DNA from: Thiomonas arsenitoxydans
GTDB lineage: Bacteria > Pseudomonadota > Gammaproteobacteria > Burkholderiales > Burkholderiaceae_C
Direction: 5' to 3'
Assembly: GCF_000253115.1 (NCBI RefSeq)
Contig: NC_014145.1
Location: 1,426,001 to 1,490,000 of the forward strand
Length of the DNA: 64,000 bases
Shown: positions 8,072 through 14,533 of the stretch, one piece after another
Layout: the number at the start of each line of letters is the position of its first letter
How positions within the stretch are numbered: the stretch's first letter is position 1
Notes under the pieces: model-generated
What the model was told of the DNA's origin: nothing
What the model saw: only the letters and a program-made list of their open reading frames with translations
Databases searched by the model: none
Program-made: the position numbers and the translations under genes

Positions 8072-8610
8072 TTCTCGGCCCCGTCCTGCAATGATTGCCG
8101 CGTGTTCGACCACGCCTCGGCAAATCGATCCAGCCCAACGCCGAGCGCGGCGGCGAGAGTCATTGCGACAGTCAACGTGGGCTCGTGTTTGCCGGACTCA
8201 TAGCGCGAGACGTGAGGTTGCTCCCACCCACATTTTTCGCCGAGCTGACGCTGAGACAATCCAGCCGCCAATCGAAGCGACGCTAGCGTTGGGCGATCTT
8301 GATAGAAGTTTTCTGCAACCCACTTTCGCCCCTCCTGCAACTGGGCGGCTGAATCTGCGTTCTGGTCAAGCTCGTCTAGCAACTGGTCGAATGCCGAAAA
8401 TGATTTCCGGCTCGCCTCTGGGGGCTGTAGCGCTTCAAAGTGATAAATCTGGCACGGCTCCGTGTTGGCGGGAGGCGGTGATCCGAGGCGATTGAGCCAA
8501 TGGAGATCACCGTCAACCGCGATGAGCGCTACCGAGGGATCAAGCACGCGGGAATTCTTCTCGAATGCGTCTGATAACGCGCTGTCGGATCGGATGAGTT
8601 GGGTCGTCAT
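8068..8610 (-). CDS. Xre-type HTH antitoxin
   Basis: 180 residues. A C-terminal helix-turn-helix of the Xre class spans roughly residues 107-160 (LRLAAGLSQRQLGEKCGWEQPHVSRYESGKHEPTL, cited in part). The N-terminal half (residues 1-95) is a separate domain that probably binds the toxin. The start at 8610 is preferred over 8622. It overlaps the upstream toxin gene by 71 nt and the downstream DUF6941 gene by 4 nt. The toxin-first order with a DNA-binding antitoxin second is the HigBA arrangement; the complex should repress its own promoter. Confidence 0.75.
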   Translation of the reverse strand: MTTQLIRSDSALSDAFEKNSRVLDPSVALIAVDGDLHWLNRLGSPPPANTEPCQIYHFEALQPPEASRKSFSAFDQLLDELDQNADSAAQLQEGRKWVAENFYQDRPTLASLRLAAGLSQRQLGEKCGWEQPHVSRYESGKHEPTLTVAMTLAAALGVGLDRFAEAWSNTRQSLQDGAEK

Positions 8611-8995
8611 AATCAATGGCATTTCTCGGTACGATGGCCATGATGTTGTAGCTTTGATCAGGCCAGTTGTAGCAATAAATCAAGCGATATTTCAGGCCTT
8701 GGCGCTCCAAATCCCAAGACTTGACGCGCCAAACTGGCAGTCGTTCGACGTTTTGAACGTCGTTCCATTTCATGACAGAGATTGCTCCCGTGCGATCACT
8801 GCCATGTCCATGGTCCAGCAACTTGCCCACCAACGCAGGATCAGCGCGTAGTTGCTGAACGAAAGCGGCCAGACGTGCAAATCCATCGGGATCACCTGCC
8901 CGTATTTGTACCAAGTCGTTCGTGGCGTCGTTGTGGACTCGAATCAAAGGATGATACCAACTATGGTATGTCTCGGCGCATTCGTCAAGGATCAA
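8540..8995 (-). CDS. RelE/ParE-like toxin, promoter-proximal gene of TA operon
   Basis: 151 residues from a TTG at 8995. The C-terminal part (KYRLIYCYNWPDQSYNIMAI, then VPRNAIDYD) resembles the beta-hairpin core of RelE/ParE-superfamily toxins. The frame is open further upstream to an in-frame stop near 9068, giving ...TPLQAYLQSNKGLTGSRL, which reads like protein but contains no ATG. The real start may therefore be further upstream at a non-ATG codon, or the 5-prime end has been lost. The antitoxin start lies inside this gene. Confidence 0.6.
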   Translation of the reverse strand: MILDECAETYHSWYHPLIRVHNDATNDLVQIRAGDPDGFARLAAFVQQLRADPALVGKLLDHGHGSDRTGAISVMKWNDVQNVERLPVWRVKSWDLERQGLKYRLIYCYNWPDQSYNIMAIVPRNAIDYDDPTHPIRQRVIRRIREEFPRA

Positions 8996-9543
8996 TCGGC
9001 TGCCGGTGAGCCCTTTGTTGGATTGTAGATACGCTTGTAGTGGTGTTTCGATGCCGTCGTGTAGTCAGTACGCGGATGGCATTTCTCGCCACGCCCATCC
9101 GATGTGAGGATGGGACGGATGTTGATCTGGTGCATGAGCCTGACAAGGTGTGGTCTCAGCCGAGCCTTGAAATATGCCGCATAGAGCCGCTTTTGCCAGA
9201 AGCTAGGCTATTTCAGGTGCTACTTGGCACACTGAGGAGCGTGGTCGTTTTGGATTGTGCAATCCAAAGCGACGCGACGGTGAGTTATGCATTGTCCAGC
9301 GTTCAGGCGTTGTTCTGATGGTCGTGTAGTGAACAGCGCTCTGGACTTGTCCACGTGTAAACGCTCAAATTCCGCTGTTTGATGATCCATCCATGCATCA
9401 ACACTCGCAGGCTTGTTCACGTGCAAACGGTCAGGGCTGAAACTGGGGAACTTCTCGGGGAACTTTTATGGGAATGCAGGGGCACAATAGGGCATTCTCC
9501 AGAGAGAACAACACCCCTTCGCGCCCCTGAAGGCCCCTGCCAA
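8996..9543. other. No supported gene; edge of the left island
   Basis: Short frames are open on both strands, but none has a good ribosome binding site or a recognisable product. The minus strand at 9220-9426 encodes two related 8-residue pieces (RLHVDKSR and MHVNKPAS), perhaps the residue of a duplication. The promoter of the minus-strand toxin operon should lie in the left part of this stretch. Confidence 0.5.
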
Positions 9544-9571
9544 ATGGGTTCGAGTCCCATCAGCCACCCCA
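9544..9571 (+). other. attL: 3-prime end of tRNA-His
   Basis: The T-arm is intact: stem ATGGG/CCCAT around TTCGAGT. It is followed by the acceptor strand CAGCCACC and an encoded CCA. The CAGCCACC strand, whose last C would pair with the extra G-1, is characteristic of tRNA-His. No D-arm, anticodon arm or 5-prime GGTGGCTG is present in the preceding 80 nt, so this is a fragment and not a tRNA gene. The last 17 nt (9555-9571) are repeated at 25856-25872. Confidence 0.85.
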
Positions 9572-9625
9572 AAACACCCCAAGTTTTCTGTAACGCCTTG
9601 ATTTGTATATAGGTAAAGGCGTTTT

Positions 9626-9645
9626 CCGACTTTAGCTAAAGTCGG
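9626..9645. promoter_or_regulatory. 20-bp perfect palindrome upstream of the integrase
   Basis: CCGACTTTAGCTAAAGTCGG is a perfect 20-bp palindrome 43 nt before the integrase ATG and 55 nt inside attL. No T-run follows, so it is not a typical terminator. It could be an operator controlling the integrase, a core or arm site for the recombinase, or a hairpin that blocks read-through from the tRNA. Confidence 0.6.
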
Positions 9646-9688
9646 TTGCTACACGGTCTGTCACACAACTTCCCAGTGGAACGGACCC

Positions 9689-11407
9689 ATGAAAGCAATA
9701 GCAGAAGGCCTGTATCAACGCGGCAAGGGCGGTACTAAATACGTCCGCCTCCGCATCCCAGCTGCCGCTCGGCAGGCATATCCCAAAAATCAAACCCACG
9801 TCGTGCGTAGCTTGCGCACTGCAGACCCACGTGAGGCGAAGCGCCTTTTTCGTGCAGAAGCTGCCCGCATCGAGGCGGAATTCAAGGCTGCGACCGAGAA
9901 AGTGAATCAGATGCAGCCAGTGCCATTGACGGTCCGGCGCGTCCGAACGCTGTCTGATGCGCAACTGAAAGCAGTCTGCAATTACTGGATTCGGTCCGTT
10001 CTTCTGACGGATGAATGGCAACGTAGTCAGGGATTGCTGGACGATGAGGATTTCGAGGACCTCGGCGCCAAGCTGATTGAGCAGCGCAGAGACCTGGGCC
10101 AAAAATTGGCCCAAGGGCGTAGTGACTACGTGATGCCCGCCTTGCACGCCTTTCTGTACTGTTGTGGTCTCGATATGGACTTTTCTCAAGAAGAGGCGCA
10201 GCGGGTTGGATATGCCTTTCTGAGGGCCATCGTGCAAACCTTGGACCACCAACTTGCACGCCAGCGCGGCGAGGTTGTGCCGACGGATGACGTTGCGCCT
10301 GATGCGCCACATCCTGCCCTCATCACGAATCCAAAATTCGTGATTGGGCCGACATGGGCGGATGTGTTTGAGCTCTGGCGGGGTTTTGTGCCCAACAGGC
10401 CAAAAAGCACGGCCATTGCGGCGCAAACACCTTGGCGCGACCTGGAAATTTTCGCAGCAAGGCAGGGGGTCAATGGCCCCCAGCAAGTCACGCCGGTTTT
10501 GATGAGCGCATTCGTGGACGCGATGAGGAAGCGAGGACTCGCCGTAAAAACCATCAACGAACGGTTGAACAAGGTCAAAGCCATCTTCAAAATCGCTGTC
10601 GGTAAGCACAAACTTCCGTCGAACCCTGCTGCCGACACCTTGGGAGCCAAGCTAAATAGCCTAGAGAAGCGGCAAAAGCGTCGATTGCCATTCGACAACG
10701 ACGATTTGCAGCAGCTTTTTGGCTCACAAGTTTTTGTCGAACACAAGCGTTCGCGGGGGCAGGCGGGGGAGGCAAGCTATTGGATTCCGGTCTTAATGTT
10801 TTACACGGGCGCGCGTCCTGAAGAACTGGCCGGACTTGCCGTCGGCGATATCTGCCACGACCAAAAATATGGTTGGTATTTAAACCTCATTGACCAGCCG
10901 TCGATTGAGGATGATGTCTTCGATACCATTCCAAATAGCCATCGCCGAACCCTCAAGAACGCGCCGTCAATTCGCAAAATTCCCATAGCTCAACAACTGA
11001 TAGACCTTGGGCTGCTGCGATACGTCGAATGGATAAGAAAGGAAGGCCATGGGGTTCTATTTCCCCGGTTGAAGCCTGATTGGCATGGCAAGTTGTCTGG
11101 CGCATTCTCAAAGTGGTTTGGGCGTTACAAGAAATCTGTTGGAATCGGCAATCCAAAGAAGGTCCTCTACTCGTTCCGGCATACGATGAAGGACCTACTT
11201 GAGCAGGCGCAGGTCTCCACGAAATATCTTCAGAGAATCCTCGGGCACACAAGCGGTGATGGCGCCGTGACTGATGGTTATGGTTCTGATGTGCCTTTGG
11301 AGGTCCTTTTCGCACACTTCTCCAGGGTTCGATTCCCCAGCGTCCCAATAACCCCATGGAAACCGGGCACCGGGGGATGTTCTTTAAAAAAATCGGAGGG
11401 GAATTAA
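9689..11407 (+). CDS. int: Tyrosine recombinase (island integrase)
   Basis: Catalyses site-specific integration and excision between the two tRNA-His att repeats. The product is 572 residues. The N-terminus has a DUF6538-like start (GLYQRGKGGTKYVRLRIPA), followed by a core-binding domain (about residues 220-320) and a catalytic domain (about residues 330-550). Active-site residues visible are R376 (TGARPEEL), R497 in YSFRH, His in LGHTSG and the nucleophile Y531 (TDGYGSD). The first His of the HxxR motif is a Tyr (Y494), a tolerated variation in some integrases. A hairpin with arms ACTCGGCG/CGCCGAGT (11411-11432) follows the stop and may end the transcript. Confidence 0.9.
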   Translation: MKAIAEGLYQRGKGGTKYVRLRIPAAARQAYPKNQTHVVRSLRTADPREAKRLFRAEAARIEAEFKAATEKVNQMQPVPLTVRRVRTLSDAQLKAVCNYWIRSVLLTDEWQRSQGLLDDEDFEDLGAKLIEQRRDLGQKLAQGRSDYVMPALHAFLYCCGLDMDFSQEEAQRVGYAFLRAIVQTLDHQLARQRGEVVPTDDVAPDAPHPALITNPKFVIGPTWADVFELWRGFVPNRPKSTAIAAQTPWRDLEIFAARQGVNGPQQVTPVLMSAFVDAMRKRGLAVKTINERLNKVKAIFKIAVGKHKLPSNPAADTLGAKLNSLEKRQKRRLPFDNDDLQQLFGSQVFVEHKRSRGQAGEASYWIPVLMFYTGARPEELAGLAVGDICHDQKYGWYLNLIDQPSIEDDVFDTIPNSHRRTLKNAPSIRKIPIAQQLIDLGLLRYVEWIRKEGHGVLFPRLKPDWHGKLSGAFSKWFGRYKKSVGIGNPKKVLYSFRHTMKDLLEQAQVSTKYLQRILGHTSGDGAVTDGYGSDVPLEVLFAHFSRVRFPSVPITPWKPGTGGCSLKKSEGN

Positions 11408-11589
11408 ATAACTCGGCGGGCCGGCGCCGAGTCTGACACGGGTCTGCGTCAGAGAATGAATTTTTTAAGGAAGCAGGGCCGGCCCATCCTGTCCTTTCCT
11501 CGACTCCAGCAACGACCTCGGCAGAGGCCCCCGCCACTGAGCGGGCTGTATGAGGCGTCCGTGTCGTTCCTTGGGGAGGAGCGCTCCGT

Positions 11590-12450
11590 TCAGCCCATAC
11601 TGTCCATCTCGCCGTCAGAGTGTTCTGCGGCTCCTCCGTCGCTGCCGGATTTCACGATAAATTTGGCCTCTGAAACGTATAGCAACGGGATTTCAGCCAG
11701 ATAGTTGCGTTGGTCCGTCACAGGCCACCCGCGACGAGCCAGGTCATCACGAAGCTTATTGACGAACGCGCGGTTACAGGCAAATAGCACTCTCGACAGT
11801 TGCATATCGCCAGGCAACGGCGCCAAAGCCGTGGCACCTGCCGTGTGCGATTTTCTAATGGTCAATAGCCAGGTCAAAAGTTTGTCATAGTCTGGCCGGT
11901 TACGTCGGCTACGCTCGACCTCGACCCACACCACATTCTTTCCGTCGCGTACCAGGATGTCGGGTATTTTGCCGAGGATGCCTGCTTTGCCGCCGAACCA
12001 TTGTCCTTTCGCAATCTCATATTCGGTCGCCACGCGATAGCCCTGAAGCGTTGCCACAATCGCCAACTCGTTGGCTAACCGCCTATGGTGGTAATAACTC
12101 AAACTCACGCGGCGTAGCTGGTCCTTGCCCGACCGGGCCGGGATTCCTTGTGCCAGTAAAGCGCGAGCCCCCGCTTCGGATAGCGCATACAACATACTGC
12201 CGTCTGGCCCCTTGGCTGAAATGACGGAATGCTGCGTGCGCAGTCGGGCGACCGAGCGCTGCGCCATGCGCAGGGCGCTCGCGGTGAGTTCGACCCGCTC
12301 CGGCAAAAATTCGCCGGGTCGTTTTGGCCGCCCCCGCATCCAGAGCAGCGCGGCAATATCGCGCGTGCGCAGCCAGCCATACTTATGCAGCGCTTTCAGA
12401 ATGCGCTGCTCGTTCAGTCTGGCCATATCTTGTCCGTCGCGTTGCGTCAT
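11590..12450 (-). CDS. Replication-relaxation-like protein
   Basis: 286 residues from the ATG at 12450, which has AGGAGG at about 12 nt; longer frames run into the GC-rich hairpin field and are unconvincing. The N-terminal half looks like a winged helix (NEQRILKALHKYGWLRTRDIAALLW). The C-terminal half contains KIPDILVRDGKNVVWVEVER, which resembles a PD-(D/E)XK nuclease core (Asp...Glu-x-Glu), followed by a conserved-looking DYDKLLTWL. This matches the Replic_Relax family of plasmid and ICE proteins. A role in island replication or transfer is inferred from the family name and context only. Confidence 0.65.
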   Translation of the reverse strand: MTQRDGQDMARLNEQRILKALHKYGWLRTRDIAALLWMRGRPKRPGEFLPERVELTASALRMAQRSVARLRTQHSVISAKGPDGSMLYALSEAGARALLAQGIPARSGKDQLRRVSLSYYHHRRLANELAIVATLQGYRVATEYEIAKGQWFGGKAGILGKIPDILVRDGKNVVWVEVERSRRNRPDYDKLLTWLLTIRKSHTAGATALAPLPGDMQLSRVLFACNRAFVNKLRDDLARRGWPVTDQRNYLAEIPLLYVSEAKFIVKSGSDGGAAEHSDGEMDSMG

Positions 12451-13304
12451 CTTCTGTCTTCCTCCTGACACGTATAGCGACAGCCCTGCCATGCATATCC
12501 CCATGCGCCTGGAGGCGCACGGGGGAGGTGAACACGGCGGACGACGCCACTTTTCCTTCGCTGGACGCTCAGCCGCGGCTCTTGCCCCTGGACGGAGCGC
12601 GCATCCTTTGAATCCGGGCGCCCACACCTTGGACACCGCTGGCGCGGCATCCAAGGCGCGGGAAACCCGGTGAACCGTTGCGCTGGACGCTGCACTGGCT
12701 ACGGCTGCGCCTGCGGTCCGTCGCCTGTGGCTCGGACTCCACCGGGTTTCCCGCGCCTGCGGCTTGGGCGCCGGGGCTGCGCCCCCCAAGCTCCACCGGC
12801 AGCCTGGGGGCTGCCTGCCTGCGGCGCAGGGCTTCGCCTGTCTCCCTGGACGGTCGGCACCCTGGCGGGCTGCGTCACGCAGGCTGGAGCTTGGCTCCCC
12901 CCGCCGCAAGGCGGCCCGTCTGGGGCCGGGCGCACCTTGCGGGGCCGCGGGCTGGACGCCCTGGCCCCACGGCGCCGCCGTGGCTCCCCTACACACCCGG
13001 CTGCGCCCGGTGTTGCGTGCGATGCTTGCCGAGGCAACTGGCACCGTCTGCAAACAGACCGTGCGAAACGGCATGGTGACGAAGGCCGGTCGCATTCGCC
13101 CATCCCTTTCTCACTGAGCTCGTTCTGAGCCACCAAGGCCCGTGCTCGGGTTCGACCGGGCCGGGGAAAAGCACGTCGCCACGCCATCGCCAGCGGCTCT
13201 GTCATGCCGACCTGCATCCCGGCTTATTCCGGTCTCCCACCTGCGCGCGACCTCTCCCTTGAGGCGGCTCCGACGAGCAGACACAGTGTGAAAGGAAAGT
13301 ACCC
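12451..13304. other. GC-rich non-coding field of hairpins
   Basis: No gene is supported although all six frames stay open, a by-product of high GC. The stretch carries an 18-bp perfect inverted repeat (12655-12672 with 12740-12757) and a run of short perfect hairpins: 12773-12785, 12798-12815 (GGCAGCC/GGCTGCC), 12870-12882, 12886-12898, 12903-12915 and 12967-12983 (CCACGGCG/CGCCGTGG). It lies between a replication-linked gene and the ArdC gene, divergent from both, so promoters for both must be here. An origin of replication or transfer is plausible. Confidence 0.6.
12655..12757. repeat. 18-bp perfect inverted repeat, 67-nt spacer
   Basis: GGCGCGGGAAACCCGGTG at 12655-12672 is the exact reverse complement of 12740-12757. 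The arms are far too long to occur by chance even at this GC content. It marks the start of the hairpin cluster. Confidence 0.8.
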
Positions 13305-14168
13305 ATGACGAAAGCGACTATCACCACCATGAACGCCACTTCACCCTTGGGCGTTCCCCCCAAGCCCCCCGAGGCTCACCAACCAGCAGAACGTGTGTTC
13401 TCCAATCTGTTGCAACACGCACTAAATGAGTCGGGGCTGGTCAGTAAGGCCTACAGCCGGTTTCACCGTTACAGCCTGGGCAATCAGCTGTTCGCGGCGT
13501 CGCAACTGTTGAGCCGAGGTCTTCCGCTATCGCCGATTGCTAGTTTTCGGGGCTGGCAAGACTTAGGACGGGCGGTGCGCAAGGGCGAGAAGGCGTTAAC
13601 CCTGTACATGCCTGTGACGCTCAAACGGCAGGCCAAGGGCGACCAGAACGGCACCGACGACGCGGACACGTTCACCCTGTTCAAACTTGCGCGGAACTGG
13701 TTTTCTCTAGAGCAGACCGAGGGCGCAGAGGTCGAGTTGCCGCCGTTGGCGATTCCGGCATGGGATGCCGGCCTGGCCCTGGTGACGCTGGATGTCACGG
13801 AGGCCCGATTTTCCATGCTCAACGGCAACGTGCAAGGCTACGCACAGGGGCGGCAAATCGCCGTTAACCCGGTTGCGCTCTATCCCCATAAGACGCGATT
13901 TCACGAGCTGGCTCACGTTGTGCTTGGCCACACAGCGCATGCGGAGTGCGCAGACACACTCATGCTGTCGCGTTCACTTCAGGAAGTCGAGGCGGAAGGT
14001 GTCGCTTATGTGCTCTGCGCTCTGCTGGGCTTGCCTGGCTTGCCGGAGTCGCGCGACTACATCCAGGGCTGGCTCGACGGTGGGCAGTTGCCAGAGAAAT
14101 CGCCAAAACGGATGTTTTCTGCAGCGCAGCGCATCCTGGCGGCGGGCCAACCAAAAGCATCCACCTGA
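13305..14168 (+). CDS. ardC: ArdC-type antirestriction protein (ssDNA-binding domain plus zincin)
   Basis: Protects incoming DNA during conjugative or plasmid transfer; ArdC proteins bind single-stranded DNA. The product is 287 residues. The N-terminal domain (about residues 28-150) contains the typical FxGWQDLGRAVRKGEKAL and RNWFSLEQTEG signatures. The C-terminal metallopeptidase-like domain has H200-E201-L-A-H204 followed by a Glu-rich helix (LQEVEAEGVAYVL). Its gene follows the hairpin field with a GAAAGGAAAG site before the ATG. Its presence supports a plasmid or ICE origin of the island. Confidence 0.85.
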   Translation: MTKATITTMNATSPLGVPPKPPEAHQPAERVFSNLLQHALNESGLVSKAYSRFHRYSLGNQLFAASQLLSRGLPLSPIASFRGWQDLGRAVRKGEKALTLYMPVTLKRQAKGDQNGTDDADTFTLFKLARNWFSLEQTEGAEVELPPLAIPAWDAGLALVTLDVTEARFSMLNGNVQGYAQGRQIAVNPVALYPHKTRFHELAHVVLGHTAHAECADTLMLSRSLQEVEAEGVAYVLCALLGLPGLPESRDYIQGWLDGGQLPEKSPKRMFSAAQRILAAGQPKAST

Positions 14169-14175
14169 AAACTTG

Positions 14176-14192
14176 CCCGCCCACAGGGCGGG
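14176..14192 (+). terminator. Hairpin after ardC
   Basis: CCCGCCC/GGGCGGG stem with an ACA loop 8 nt after the ardC stop. There is no T-run afterwards (TGCTCATTAAAAGG follows), so it may only pause or stabilise the transcript. Confidence 0.4.
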
Positions 14193-14214
14193 TGCTCATT
14201 AAAAGGAAAACGAA

Positions 14215-14448
14215 ATGAAACTTTGGAATGTTCTATGCGGTTGGGTCTTGGCCGGTCCGTCAGAGGTATGTCGGCCCTGCATCCCAGATGACCATGCCAT
14301 CGCACCGTGCTCTAACGGGTTGCAGGCTGGATTTATGGTGCAGGATATCTGCACGAGTAGCTCGTCGCTGTCGGATTGGTCGTCGTTCTCGTCTTCAGGG
14401 TGTACCGATGTGTTTCATAGTGCCGATTCTGCGATGGATGTTTGGTAA
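14215..14448 (+). CDS. Possible small protein, 77 aa
   Basis: The ATG follows AAAAGGAAAACGAA, a fair ribosome binding site, 46 nt after ardC. The product starts MKLWNVLCGWVLAGPSEVCRPC, a short hydrophobic segment with a Cys-rich edge. The rest is Ser-rich and looks random. I do not recognise it. It may be a genuine small island gene or a chance frame; codon use gives no strong support. Confidence 0.3.
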   Translation: MKLWNVLCGWVLAGPSEVCRPCIPDDHAIAPCSNGLQAGFMVQDICTSSSSLSDWSSFSSSGCTDVFHSADSAMDVW

Positions 14449-14499
14449 ATTGCCCCGAGCTCGATGCGGGCGTTCTGGCGGTGGTCGCCAAGGGCGGAT

Positions 14500-14529
14500 G
14501 TCCCTGCATTGACACTGCAATGCAGGGAC
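14500..14529 (+). promoter_or_regulatory. 12-bp stem hairpin over the mod start region
   Basis: GTCCCTGCATTG (14500-14511) and CAATGCAGGGAC (14518-14529) are perfectly complementary with a 6-nt loop. The hairpin ends 4 nt before the mod ATG at 14534 and replaces any normal ribosome binding site. Either the DNA palindrome is an operator for a regulator, or the RNA hairpin restricts translation of the methyltransferase. Confidence 0.65.
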
Positions 14530-14533
14530 CCCG

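Larger units (their letters stand above)
1..9571. mobile_element. Partial accessory (defence) island, left end outside window
   Basis: The block holds restriction-modification, HEPN anti-phage, toxin-antitoxin and small unknown genes, with patchy base composition (the gene at 6922 is strikingly AT-rich). Its right edge is a 28-nt tRNA-His 3-prime end at 9544-9571 with no matching 5-prime half nearby. That is what remains when an island integrates at a tRNA gene and a second island lands in the same site. No integrase for this block lies in the window, so its left end is inferred to be upstream. Confidence 0.5.

Noticed and set aside
9040..9318. 92-residue plus-strand ORF
   Set aside because: No ribosome binding site, no recognisable protein, and a composition typical of chance frames.
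9470..9571. Complete tRNA gene
   Set aside because: Only the T-arm and acceptor 3-prime strand are present; the preceding 60 nt cannot form D and anticodon arms and lack the 5-prime acceptor strand.
12670..13128. Several long overlapping frames on both strands
   Set aside because: All six frames are open because of very high GC and hairpin repeats; none has a ribosome binding site or a protein-like sequence.
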